From Paraburkholderia susongensis (GTDB taxonomy: Bacteria; Pseudomonadota; Gammaproteobacteria; Burkholderiales; Burkholderiaceae), in NCBI RefSeq assembly GCF_900177725.1, contig NZ_FXAT01000008.1, forward strand, positions 223,505 to 287,504: a stretch of 64,000 nucleotides of DNA, in the 5' to 3' direction. Positions within the stretch are counted from its first letter, which is position 1. Each line of letters begins with the position of its first letter. This document shows positions 7,944 to 16,542 of this stretch, piece after piece. Position numbers and translations under genes: made by a program. The notes under the pieces were generated by a model that did no database searches, had not been told where the DNA came from, and saw nothing but the letters and a program-made list of their open reading frames with translations.

Positions 7944-8630
7944 ATGGCCGATTTTCCCTTCGATGCCGTGCTCTTCGACTGCGACGGCGTGCTTGTCGAC
8001 TCCGAACCCATCACGAACCGCGTGCTCACCGAGATGCTCGGCGAGCTGGGCTGGCACCTGAGTGTCGAAGAGACGATGCGCATTTTCGTCGGCAAGACCG
8101 TCAGAGACGAAGCCCCGCTGATCGAGGCGCGCACCGGCTTCGCGATCACCGCCGACTGGCTCAAGCAGTTTCGCGCGCGGCGCAACGCGGCGCTCGATAA
8201 CGAGTTACAGGCGATCGACGGCGCGCCCGCCGCAGTGCGCGCGCTGCATCGGACGCTCGACGGACGCATTGCGGTCGCATCGGGTGCGGACCGCGTCAAG
8301 GTCGAATTGCAGCTCGCAAAGGCCGGCATTCTCGACTGCTTTGCGGGGCGCATCTACAGCGGTCACGAAACGCCGCGCAGCAAGCCGTTTCCTGATGTCT
8401 ATCTCGCCGCGGCCGCGGGGCTTGGCGTGGATCCGAAACGCTGTGCGGTGATCGAGGACACGGTGACGGGCGCCACCGCGGGTGTCGCGGCTGGCGCGAC
8501 TGTGTTTGGTTATTGCCCGGTGGAGCTTGGGCACAGCAGCGCGACCGCGTTGCATGGTGCGGGGGCGGTGCACGTATTCCGGGAGATGGCCGAGTTGCCC
8601 GCATTGCTCGCAGGATGGGTCACGCGCTGA
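7944..8630 (+). CDS. HAD-IA family hydrolase (beta-phosphoglucomutase-like)
   Basis: A 228-residue cytosolic HAD phosphatase. Motif I is FDCDGVLVDSE (nucleophile Asp near residue 12), motif II is VASGA near 115, motif III Lys lies in SKPFPDVYLAAA near 148, and motif IV is VIEDTVTGATAG near 172. The helical cap between motifs I and II (about 20-95) places it in the beta-phosphoglucomutase/sugar-phosphatase group. Substrate is probably a small phosphorylated metabolite but cannot be specified. It stands alone on the plus strand; start at 7944 agrees with the family N-terminus. Confidence 0.9.
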   Translation: MADFPFDAVLFDCDGVLVDSEPITNRVLTEMLGELGWHLSVEETMRIFVGKTVRDEAPLIEARTGFAITADWLKQFRARRNAALDNELQAIDGAPAAVRALHRTLDGRIAVASGADRVKVELQLAKAGILDCFAGRIYSGHETPRSKPFPDVYLAAAAGLGVDPKRCAVIEDTVTGATAGVAAGATVFGYCPVELGHSSATALHGAGAVHVFREMAELPALLAGWVTR

Positions 8631-8839
8631 TCGCGCCGACGTGTTGGCGGTTGAACGACACCGGCCTGCCGCAAGTTGGCCGACGGCGATCAGTTTGCGG
8701 GTGCGCAGATGCAGTCGATCAACGCTCGAACCGGCACGGGCGTTGAATTGCGCCGCATGGCATGTTGCGTGCAGCTGGAACGCCCGAGCGCAAAGCATTG
8801 GCGCGCTCGATACCCAGCCAACGTTGCCGGAGATTCATC

Positions 8840-9079
8840 ATGACCACCTTGACCCTCACCGACCTGTCGCGCTGCGACGAACTCGACCACGCCGTTGCAC
8901 AGTCCATGCGCGGCGGCAGCTCGTGCTTCACGCGCGAAAGCTCGCCGTCATGCCAGGGTAGCAAGCCGCCGGTTTGCTACCCGCCGCACTACAACCCCTG
9001 CCCGCCGGTGCACTTCGGCTGCGGGCCGGTCTACACCCCGGTCTGCCATCCGCAGCCTGGCCACATCGTGCCGCTGTAG
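8840..9079 (+). CDS. Small Cys-rich peptide with double-glycine leader
   Basis: A 79-residue peptide starting at the ATG at 8840, with CGGAG eight bases upstream. The first 26 residues look like a bacteriocin/RiPP-type leader: TTLTLTDLSRCDELDHAVAQ followed by SMRGG, i.e. an acidic E-L-D motif and a terminal Gly-Gly. Residues 27-79 form a Pro/Cys/His/Tyr-rich core with Cys at 29, 38, 46, 54, 61 and 69, spaced 9, 8, 8, 7 and 8 residues. No maturation enzyme or C39-peptidase transporter is nearby. Similar leader patterns occur in small Burkholderia proteins, from memory. Being expressed is likely; being a processed peptide is inference. Confidence 0.65.
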   Translation: MTTLTLTDLSRCDELDHAVAQSMRGGSSCFTRESSPSCQGSKPPVCYPPHYNPCPPVHFGCGPVYTPVCHPQPGHIVPL

Positions 9080-9168
9080 AGCGACGCCTCGCGCCGCTTC
9101 GCTGAACGGCGCAATCTGGCATGCGGCCAGGGTTGGTGTGACCTGGCTGCATCGCGCATTTCATGCGT

Positions 9169-9545
9169 TTATTCGAAAGCCGGATCGATCGGTACACGAT
9201 ATCCGACCGCGAACCGGGTCGTTTCGTTCGCCATTCCAACGACTGCGAGCAATTCACCGAACATCTCGTCGGTCATGTCGACGTCTTGCCGCGGCCGTAT
9301 GGCTCGCGACGCAGCCACAGTTGTTCGTCACGCTGATCGTGACATATAGCAGTTCCTTCATCAGTAGATCGAGCGCGTCGGGAGCCATCACGTCCTTCTG
9401 ACTCCCACCTGCGAGCGAGCGTCGGAGGATGCTCCGCGATGTACCTCCAGAAGTTGTTCACGTCGTCGACTTGGTGGGGCGCTTTGATGTCGTCGTAGAC
9501 GGCTTTGACTTCGGGTCGCGCTTCGATGCGGGCGCAGCATGTGCG
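9169..9545 (-). pseudogene. Broken carboxymuconolactone-decarboxylase/AhpD-like gene
   Basis: Three frames on the minus strand read out consecutive parts of one CMD-family protein. The N-terminal part is PEVKAVYDDIKA...DVNNFWRYIAEHPPTLARRWES, the middle is KDVMAPDALDLLMKELLYV plus TISVTNNCGCVASHTAAA, and the end is MTDEMFGELLAVVGMANETT to the stop at 9169. Two frameshifts separate them. The usual NNCxxCxxSH redox motif has also lost a residue, leaving C-G-C. The extreme N-terminus is missing and its place is taken by the 3' end of the GNAT gene in another frame. Non-functional. Confidence 0.85.
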
Positions 9546-10246
9546 CCCGCATCGAAGCGCATACGCACCGATTCCAGTTCCGTGGGCAGACGCGGCGAAC
9601 GCGGCTTGCGGCGCGGCAAATCGACGAAGCCTAGTCGGTGATAAAGCGCTGCCGCACGCGAATTGCTCACGAGCACGTCAAGCACTATCTCGCGGTCTGC
9701 CGTCTCAAGGCCGTGCTGGTGTGCGACCTCACTGCGGATTGCATGTTTGAACAACGCGGAAAAAACGCCCGTGCCGCGCGCTTCGGCTAGCGTCGCACAA
9801 TGCGCAACAAGCGTCTGCGCGCGCTTTGGCTTCGGCAGCTCGGTTTCGAGCACGAGGCCGCGCAACAGCATCGGTACCGCGCGCAGCGGGCCAAAGTAGC
9901 GCAGCAGCGTCCAGACGACGTGCGGGTCGTCACTCAGTATGCGGCGGCCGTCGTGGGCCGCGAGAACGGCTACGATCCGGCCACGCGCATCGACGGCAAC
10001 TTCGTGGCGCCGCCACGAAAAGCGTCCGCCAGAGAGCGCAAACGCGTGCTCCAGAAACGCAATGCATTGATGAGCCGGTACACCGATAAAAAACTCGAAC
10101 TCGTGCTCGCCCGAGGCGAACACGAGCGGTGCGCACGCAGTCGCATCACTCGCACGCGCCGGGCGAAACGACAAGCAGGGAGATGCGGTCGCAAGTTCCT
10201 GCGCCGTGTCCGGTTTCGTATTTGCGGAGACGGAATTCATCGTCAT
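9458..10246 (-). CDS. GNAT family N-acetyltransferase with read-through tail
   Basis: A 262-residue protein. The GNAT core is visible as LSFRPARASDATACAPLVFAS at the start of the fold (about 27), a central stretch with an acyl-CoA-binding-like A-E-A-R-G-T-G-V-F segment near 175, and the C-terminal motif LDVLVSNSRAAALYHRLGFVDL (about 200-222), typical of acetyltransferases acting on amines. The start at 10246 has AGGA eight bases upstream. The last roughly 30 residues are encoded by an inverted repeat and by an out-of-frame part of the CMD pseudogene, so the original C-terminus was probably lost by a deletion. The GNAT domain itself looks whole. Confidence 0.72.
   Translation of the reverse strand: MTMNSVSANTKPDTAQELATASPCLSFRPARASDATACAPLVFASGEHEFEFFIGVPAHQCIAFLEHAFALSGGRFSWRRHEVAVDARGRIVAVLAAHDGRRILSDDPHVVWTLLRYFGPLRAVPMLLRGLVLETELPKPKRAQTLVAHCATLAEARGTGVFSALFKHAIRSEVAHQHGLETADREIVLDVLVSNSRAAALYHRLGFVDLPRRKPRSPRLPTELESVRMRFDAGAHAAPASKRDPKSKPSTTTSKRPTKSTT
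9518..9560. repeat. Perfect 19-bp inverted repeat with 5-base loop
   Basis: 9518-9536 and 9542-9560 are exact reverse complements, separated by GCATG. The hairpin lies at the junction between the GNAT 3' end and the CMD pseudogene. There is no flanking T-run, so it is not a standard terminator; it may be a rearrangement scar. Confidence 0.85.
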
Positions 10247-10317
10247 GCTCGATATCCTGATTCGATGGCAGCGACTTTGCGCCACGGCAACCGTAGTAAT
10301 ATGGGATTTTCGCCTGC

Positions 10318-11793
10318 CTACACGCGCTTATGCGCCTGTCTCTCCTGCCACGACCAGTAGATCACCATCCCGAAGCCGACGCACACGGTCACGTCCAGTG
10401 GAATGAGGAAGTAATTCCCGTGTTGAAACCCCACCCAAACCGCTAGTGCCGAATAGAGGAACGTGAAAATCTCGCCCGCGAGCAACACGGAGTTGATACG
10501 CGGCACGATGGCGCGATAGCCGTCCTTGCCCTTCGGCGTGCGGTGAAAATCGCCGTGCACGCCAAGCAATGCGCGCACACCGCCGACGAAGTAATACCAA
10601 GCCATCGGCAGGAACATCGCGATATATCGGTAGGTATCCCACAGTGCTTTCAGGGCATTCGGCTTGCTATTGAATCGCGCTCCCCTGCGTGCGGCAAATG
10701 CGTTTTCCATACCCCAAAGCGCAACGAGGCTGAAGAATGCGAGCGCCCCCCACTGCATGCCCACGCTGTCGAAATGCACGAGGTACATGAGCGGCAAACT
10801 CAGCAATATCAGCACATAAATCGACGCAAGCAGCACCGAGGAAAACATTACGGAAATCGCATGCATGCGCTTCATCAACGGCATACGCTGCAGCAGCATC
10901 TGCTTGAGGTGCTTGAAGGCGCTATGAATCAGGCCACGCCCCCAACGCTCGCGCTGAATGCGATATGCGCTGATGGTCTCGGGCAGCACCGACATCGACA
11001 CCACGTCGCGCAAATAAGCGTACTTCCAGTCGCCGAATTGTGCGCGGTAGCCGAGGTCGACATCTTCTGTCACCGTCGATGCATTCCAGCCACCCAGCGC
11101 ATCAACGCACACCTTGCGCCATACGCACGAACTGCCGCTAAGCGATGCCATGTCGCCATCTTCGCTCAGGCCGACCGTCACGTATTGTTGATGGCCCATC
11201 TCCATCGCCTGGAAGCGCGTGAGAAATGACACGTCGCGATTTTCGTAACCGATGCCCGTTTGCAGAAATCCCAGTTTGGGATCTCTGAAACAAGGAACGG
11301 TCTTCAGTAGAAAGTTGTCGGGTGGCACGAAATCCGCATCGAAAATTGCGAAGAATTCTCCACGCGACTGCTGAATGCCGTTGACCAGATTGCCGGCCTT
11401 GTAGCCCTTGCGGTCGCGCCGCCTGAGCAGACGAATATCGAAATCCTGCGCAGCGTAATGCTCGACTTTCCGGCGCGCGAGTTCGGTGGTGCCGTCCGAC
11501 GAATCGTCCAGCACCAGAATTTCGAGCAATTGCGACGGATAACGCAGGCGACAAGCGGCGTCGATCAACCGCTCCACCACCTCGGATTCGTTGTAGATGG
11601 GCAGCAGTACGCTCACTGACGGCCAGCGCTCGATGTCGGCTTCGTCCGCCGAATGCGCGAGCTCGGTCAGTTTGCGTCGCTCCACTTTTCGCGAAATCAG
11701 AAAGACCCGCAGTTCAAGGAGCACGTACAGCGCGAAGTAGACGACTACAACGAGGAATATTGCCTGGCAAAACCAGGACAGCAACGTTGGCAT
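10318..11793 (-). CDS. Membrane glycosyltransferase, GT2 (cellulose-synthase/HAS-like)
   Basis: A 491-residue processive-type GT2 enzyme. One N-terminal membrane helix (about 5-28) precedes a cytoplasmic GT-A domain with VSVLLPIYNE, VLDDSSDGT (first Asp motif), IFDADFVPP (DxD), ASLSGSSCVWR, VTEDVDLGYR (catalytic TED) and QRERWGRGL (Q-x-x-R-W), followed by four to five membrane helices to the C-terminus. These are the D,D,D,QxxRW residues of chain-polymerising synthases. The start at 11793 has GAGGAG nine bases upstream; a TTG three codons earlier is less likely. It is the last gene of the minus-strand glycan cluster, 13 bases after the CgeB-like gene. Confidence 0.88.
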   Translation of the reverse strand: MPTLLSWFCQAIFLVVVVYFALYVLLELRVFLISRKVERRKLTELAHSADEADIERWPSVSVLLPIYNESEVVERLIDAACRLRYPSQLLEILVLDDSSDGTTELARRKVEHYAAQDFDIRLLRRRDRKGYKAGNLVNGIQQSRGEFFAIFDADFVPPDNFLLKTVPCFRDPKLGFLQTGIGYENRDVSFLTRFQAMEMGHQQYVTVGLSEDGDMASLSGSSCVWRKVCVDALGGWNASTVTEDVDLGYRAQFGDWKYAYLRDVVSMSVLPETISAYRIQRERWGRGLIHSAFKHLKQMLLQRMPLMKRMHAISVMFSSVLLASIYVLILLSLPLMYLVHFDSVGMQWGALAFFSLVALWGMENAFAARRGARFNSKPNALKALWDTYRYIAMFLPMAWYYFVGGVRALLGVHGDFHRTPKGKDGYRAIVPRINSVLLAGEIFTFLYSALAVWVGFQHGNYFLIPLDVTVCVGFGMVIYWSWQERQAHKRV

Positions 11794-11806
11794 AGCGATC
11801 AACTCC

Positions 11807-12892
11807 TCACAACTTCACGACCGCACTGATTTGCTCTAACCTCTGTGCCCAGGTGTGGTTCTCTCGCACATATTTCGCACCGGCTTCGGCACGATCGAGA
11901 TCATCCTGCGACGGTCCGTGACGCAGTCGTGCTAACAGATCACGCGTCTCTTCGTAAGTATTCACAACGTGGCAGAAATCGCGGAAATAGCGATCCACGG
12001 CACGGCTCGGGTTCGTTACCGCAATGCCCCCGCACGCCAGAATCTCAAGCAGGCGGCGAGAAAACATGGTTTCTGAACTCGTGACCGAATTCACGTTGAG
12101 AGAAACCACGTGCGACTTGTAGACGTTCGCTGTCTCGCGGTGCGGCACCTTGCCGTGCAGGCGCATCTGGCTCGTCTTCGGAAAGCGGAACTCGAGATGG
12201 CGCGATAGCCGGTCGTGGTTCCGGTCGAACACATTGAGTGGCATCTGGTTGTGCTCGCAGATCTCGAACACCATGTCGAGAAAACGGCGCCGCTCATTCA
12301 GAATACGGCGGTAATAACTGCCCGTAAAACAGACTTCGTTGCGCGTGAAATTGAAGCCTGTGAAGCTGTGAAAAGCCGGCTGAAACGGCATAACCAGCGT
12401 ATTCACAGGCACATGCGCGGGCACTTGCCGGCGATAGCGTTCGAGGCATTCTTCGTCTGTCGTGAAGACGTAATCGAACGCCTTCGCCACGTCGATGAAC
12501 GCTTCGAAGAACGGACCGTCGTCCTTGTTCCAGAACACCGTGGGAATTCCGGCCTTGCGCGCGAAATCGACCAGATGAAAAATCGCCTTTGGCTTCGTGA
12601 GGCGAAGCATTTTTGGCTGCTTCGCCAGTTCATAGCGCCAGCTTCCATTCACGCCGTGAAAGGCCGATTCGGCGAGCACCAGGTCCGGCTTCCAGTAGCC
12701 GATGACGTCGCGGTAATTCGACGGCGTCATCACGCGCACACGGCATTCGGCGGATAGACAGTCTGCCGTGAAATAGTCCGTGACGAGCGCAATCTTCAGC
12801 CGGCCAAAGCGGCCGGCCCGTTCGACATCTTCCGATACTTTCGGATAGTCGTAGACCAGTGAACCCAGCCTTCTAATGACTCTGCCAACCAT
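11807..12892 (-). CDS. CgeB-like glycosyltransferase family protein
   Basis: A 361-residue GT-B-like protein. The C-terminal half carries the pattern of the CgeB/Glyco_trans_1_2 family: HGKVPHRETANVYKSHVVSL near 250, SRRLLEILACGGIAVTNPSR near 285 and a closing helix with ENHTWAQRLEQI. The N-terminal half shows WKPDLVLAESAF and FHLVDFARKAGIPTVFWNKD, as in the acceptor domain of this family. The ATG at 12892 is preceded by GAGGGGA and begins five bases after the upstream GT4 stop. It probably transfers a sugar to the capsule or a glycolipid; donor unknown. Confidence 0.78.
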   Translation of the reverse strand: MVGRVIRRLGSLVYDYPKVSEDVERAGRFGRLKIALVTDYFTADCLSAECRVRVMTPSNYRDVIGYWKPDLVLAESAFHGVNGSWRYELAKQPKMLRLTKPKAIFHLVDFARKAGIPTVFWNKDDGPFFEAFIDVAKAFDYVFTTDEECLERYRRQVPAHVPVNTLVMPFQPAFHSFTGFNFTRNEVCFTGSYYRRILNERRRFLDMVFEICEHNQMPLNVFDRNHDRLSRHLEFRFPKTSQMRLHGKVPHRETANVYKSHVVSLNVNSVTSSETMFSRRLLEILACGGIAVTNPSRAVDRYFRDFCHVVNTYEETRDLLARLRHGPSQDDLDRAEAGAKYVRENHTWAQRLEQISAVVKL

Positions 12893-12897
12893 TCCCC

Positions 12898-14211
12898 TCA
12901 CCCCGCACTCTTGGGTAGTGCCTCGATGACAAAATCGCGCCAGCAACGCCGCGTGGTCGCGTATTCTTTTGCTCGCTCGCCGAGCGCGGCGAGCGCCGTG
13001 CGATCGGCCAATGCCGTTTCGATCACGCGCGCGAGATCCGCCGCGTCGCCCGCGTTGAAGAACCAGCCTGCGGGGCGTGCGCCCATTTCGTCGCGGAACA
13101 CCGGCAGGTCGGGCACGATGACCGGTTTACCCATCGCCATCGCCTCGACGAGCTTGATGGGCGGCACGATCTCGCAAACCTTGAACGGTTTGCGCGGAAT
13201 GCACACGAGCGCGCAACGGCTCAACGCCTCATGCGCCTGTTGTGGCGACGTGCGGCCCAAAAAGCGGATCTGCTCCGACAAGCCGAGGCGCTGCACCTGC
13301 GCTTCAAGCGCCGCACGCGCTTCGCCGTCGCCGATGATCATCACGTTCGGCTGCGCGCCGCGTGCACGTAGTTGCGCCACCGCGTCGATCAGCGTATCGA
13401 GGCCTTCGTAGCCCATCAACGAACCCGCGTAGCCTATCGTGTTCGGTTCGAGTTCGCGTGGCGTGATCATTGCAAACCGCTCGGGCTCCACGCAATTGGG
13501 CAGCAGAAACATCCGTTCTTCCGCAATGCCCCAGCGCTCACGAGCGAAGCGACCCAGTTGCTCCGAAATCACGAAGACACGGTCCGCGTGCTGTGCGACC
13601 AGGCCTTCCAATTCCAGACCTTGCCTGAACCCTTGACGTCCCTCGAAATGCGGCAGACGCGAAATGCGCGTGAGTTCCCACAAGCCACGCATTTCGTATT
13701 GGAAAGGGATGCCCAATTGCCGCGCGGCCAACAGTGCGGGCAACGCATTGACGTGATTCGACGCCGCGTGAATCACCGACACTCGATGCTGCTTCGCCCA
13801 CTGCGCCAGCACGCGTGCGGCTTGCATTGCATAAAGCAGCACCGGACGGTTGTTGGCCGGTCCGGCTACGTGCCGATAGCGCACTTCTCCAACCTGTGTT
13901 TCGTCGCCCTCGGCATCGCGCAAACGGTCGACGCGATCAAACGGATAGCCCGGACGCGTCAACGCATGCACGCTGCCGCCAGCCGATCGCATTGCACGGA
14001 TGATTTCGTGCGTGCGCGTGGTGTAACCGCTCGTGTGGTACGGCAATGCGCTTGCGGCCACGTAAAGCAGGTTCGGCGAACCCGCCTGGAACGCCCGTGT
14101 ATTCGCGGAGCGTTTCAGTTTGTGCTCCAGCGCCCGGACGGTGAGCCATCGGCTGAAACCGAGGTAGGGCTCGGTCACGAACGTCTGCAGAGAATTGAGT
14201 AGGCCGCTCAT
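12898..14211 (-). CDS. GT4 family glycosyltransferase
   Basis: A 437-residue retaining GT-B glycosyltransferase. The N-terminal acceptor domain has LLYVAASALPYHTSGYTTRT near 48; the C-terminal donor domain has PNTIGYAGSLMGYEGLD near 250, VMIIGDGEARAALE near 285, and IPRKPFKVCEIVPPIKLVEA near 350 with the E-x7-E type nucleotide-sugar site and AMGKPVIVPDLP. Its start overlaps the deacetylase stop by four bases, so the pair is translationally coupled. A truncated second copy of this gene's 5' end lies at 17370-17678 behind a truncated deacetylase, showing that the deacetylase-GT4 pair was duplicated. Confidence 0.88.
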   Translation of the reverse strand: MSGLLNSLQTFVTEPYLGFSRWLTVRALEHKLKRSANTRAFQAGSPNLLYVAASALPYHTSGYTTRTHEIIRAMRSAGGSVHALTRPGYPFDRVDRLRDAEGDETQVGEVRYRHVAGPANNRPVLLYAMQAARVLAQWAKQHRVSVIHAASNHVNALPALLAARQLGIPFQYEMRGLWELTRISRLPHFEGRQGFRQGLELEGLVAQHADRVFVISEQLGRFARERWGIAEERMFLLPNCVEPERFAMITPRELEPNTIGYAGSLMGYEGLDTLIDAVAQLRARGAQPNVMIIGDGEARAALEAQVQRLGLSEQIRFLGRTSPQQAHEALSRCALVCIPRKPFKVCEIVPPIKLVEAMAMGKPVIVPDLPVFRDEMGARPAGWFFNAGDAADLARVIETALADRTALAALGERAKEYATTRRCWRDFVIEALPKSAG

Positions 14212-15182
14212 GCTCGCGCTTTCCCCTGCGGCTTGATCTCCGCATGAGCGAGATCGACCGTCTTCGCCGTCTTGATGCGGCCGCGCGCGTGCAGATCGAG
14301 AAACTCGGCGGTCGTGATCACATCGTAGTCTTTCGTCAGACGTGACACCAGCTTGCGGTAGCCCTCGACGCGCTGGTCATCGCGATACGTCGCGTAGCCC
14401 TTTTCGTCCCAGTAGAGCAGCGACCACGAATGCAGCAGGAAAATCGAGAACATCGGACTGCCGCTGAATGCGTCGAAAAGCAGCTTTCCCCACCACGGAC
14501 GAAACCGGAAATACGGTGATTCCGGGTACGTGAGGCGCGCCCACCACTCGTCCTTGCCGACCTTCGGCAGGATCTTCTTCTCCGTCATCGGTACTTCGAT
14601 CACGCCATTGGACCAGGCAAACGGATGGTTCGTGGGCTCACTGAACAAGCATTGAGTTGCGTGCACGGCGCACATCGAGTTATTGAACGACAACGGTATG
14701 CCTGCAGCTTCCAGCGCACGTATCGTGCACGCATTCCACCGAAATGAACCTGCACGATGCGCAAGCACCGGCTTGCCCGTCTGCTCGGAAATCAGATCGC
14801 CAAAATACTTGATGACGAATTCGGCGCGCGCATCGTCGGTATATTGGTTCATGTATTGGGGCCGGCGATCCAACCCGTGCTCAGCCCAGAACGAATCGGG
14901 CAAATACTCGGGATGCGTGTGCAGTTGCACGTCCTGCCCGACCGAGTCGAGCCAACGTACGACCTCGCGCGTTTCGTCGAGATACGACCAGGGGCCGCAT
15001 TGATCGACGAAGTACACATGCTTGACGCCGAACTCATCGCCGATCTCGGCCATCTCACGAATCCCCGCGGTACCGCGGTCGTGCACGCCCCACATGAGCC
15101 GCTTGACGTGATCGTGCGGCGCGCGCTTGGGGAGCGCCTCCGTATCGACCGTCAACATCGCATAACGATTCTTGTACATCAT
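14208..15182 (-). CDS. Polysaccharide deacetylase-like protein, copy 1
   Basis: A 324-residue NodB/WalW-like carbohydrate esterase domain protein. Motifs are LTVDTEA near residue 10 (catalytic/metal Asp), the metal His pair in VQLHTHPEYLP near 90, and LAHRAGSFRW near 145; the end contains SWSLLYWDEKG and DYDVITTAEFLDLHARGR. Such proteins are often misannotated as WalW and are found in exopolysaccharide loci, where they would remove acetyl groups from the polymer or an intermediate; no signal peptide is visible, so a cytosolic site is likely. A full paralogue is at 15371-16333 and a 49-codon relic at 17707-17853. Confidence 0.82.
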   Translation of the reverse strand: MMYKNRYAMLTVDTEALPKRAPHDHVKRLMWGVHDRGTAGIREMAEIGDEFGVKHVYFVDQCGPWSYLDETREVVRWLDSVGQDVQLHTHPEYLPDSFWAEHGLDRRPQYMNQYTDDARAEFVIKYFGDLISEQTGKPVLAHRAGSFRWNACTIRALEAAGIPLSFNNSMCAVHATQCLFSEPTNHPFAWSNGVIEVPMTEKKILPKVGKDEWWARLTYPESPYFRFRPWWGKLLFDAFSGSPMFSIFLLHSWSLLYWDEKGYATYRDDQRVEGYRKLVSRLTKDYDVITTAEFLDLHARGRIKTAKTVDLAHAEIKPQGKARA

Positions 15183-15370
15183 TATCAGTTCAATTTAAGC
15201 AACGCCTTCCACTCCAGCTCGCTCGCCAGTCCTACGGTCCAGCGGCACGATGTATGCATTGCGATTCCGTCGGCACGTTGCCCCGCATTGCGTTCAAGCG
15301 AGCGAACGGGCAGCCAGCAACCGAAGTTCAGCCGCCAGGCGTTGAATAGGATTGGTCGGGACGCTTTTGC

Positions 15371-16333
15371 CTACTTGTACGCAGCCAATTCCGCTCGGGC
15401 AAGCTCGACCGTATGCGTTGTCTTAATCTTGCCCCGTGCATGGAGGTCCAGAAAGTCCGTAGTAGTGATAACGTCGTAGTCCTTGGTCAGGCGGAACAGC
15501 AGTTTTCTATATCCTTCCAAGCGCTGATCGTCCCGGTATGTGGCATGGCGCTGCTCGTCCCAATACAACAGGGACCAAGAATGCAATAGGAAAACCGACA
15601 ATTCGGGACTGCCGCTAAAAACATCGAACAGCGATTTTCTCCACCAAGGACGAACCCGGAAATAGGAGGATTCCGGATACGTCAGGCGGGCCCACCACTC
15701 CTTCTTGCCCACCTTGGACTTGATTCTTTTCTCAGTCGTGGGCACCTCAATCACACCGTTGGACCAGAGAAACGGGAGATTCGTGGGTTCGCTGTAGACG
15801 CATTGCCCCACATGCACGGCACTCATCGAATTATTGAACGACAGCTGGATGCCCGCAACCTTGAGCGCTCGAATCGTGCCGGCATTCCAGCGGAACGATC
15901 CTCCCCGGTGCGCAAGCACGGGCTTGCCGGTGCACTCCGAAAGTAGGGTGCCGAAATGCTTGATCACAAGTTCGGCTCGACTATCTTCCGCATATTGATT
16001 CATGTGCTTCGGATGCCGGGCCAGTCCATGTTCGTCCCAAAAGGCATCAGGCAAATACTCCGGATGAGTATGCAATTGAACATCCTGCCCCGCCGCATCA
16101 AGCCAGCGCATCACCTCGCGCGTCTCATCCAGCCGGGAATAGGCCCCGCACGCATCGACAAAGAAAACGTGCTTGACGCCGAACTCATCACCGATTGCGG
16201 CCATCTCCGCAATACCGGCCTGGCCTTTCTCGTGCCTCCCCCACATAAGCCGCGTAACGTGATCGTCCGCCGCGCGCCTGGGCAGTGCCTCAGTATCCAC
16301 CGTCAACAGGGCATAACGATTCTTTCCGATCAT
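15371..16333 (-). CDS. Polysaccharide deacetylase-like protein, copy 2
   Basis: A 320-residue paralogue of the preceding gene, collinear over its whole length with the same motifs: LTVDTEALPRRA, VQLHTHPEYLPDAFW, LAHRGGSFRWNAGTIRALK and LHSWSLLYWDEQ. The start at 16333 is chosen because it aligns with the N-terminus of copy 1; a GTG ten codons earlier with GAGGGCGA before it is an alternative. The two copies have diverged in many positions, so they are not a recent duplicate and may act on different residues or polymers. 188 bases separate it from copy 1; this spacer shows no gene. Confidence 0.82.
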   Translation of the reverse strand: MIGKNRYALLTVDTEALPRRAADDHVTRLMWGRHEKGQAGIAEMAAIGDEFGVKHVFFVDACGAYSRLDETREVMRWLDAAGQDVQLHTHPEYLPDAFWDEHGLARHPKHMNQYAEDSRAELVIKHFGTLLSECTGKPVLAHRGGSFRWNAGTIRALKVAGIQLSFNNSMSAVHVGQCVYSEPTNLPFLWSNGVIEVPTTEKRIKSKVGKKEWWARLTYPESSYFRVRPWWRKSLFDVFSGSPELSVFLLHSWSLLYWDEQRHATYRDDQRLEGYRKLLFRLTKDYDVITTTDFLDLHARGKIKTTHTVELARAELAAYK

Positions 16334-16542
16334 AGACTGTACATTTCCAGTAAAACTTTCCACTCGCCCTCACTCACCAACTCCGCTGCCGGCGGATCGA
16401 TGCTGGCAGTGCGACAACGCCATGCCAGAAGGGCGCACTTTCATTCTCGATAAGAACGCCCATCGCCACTCAGTTCCGGTAGATACTCCGCTAACAAATC
16501 CCGACGGGGCAAATATTCGCCCAAGTTTCCCAAAGAGTTACC

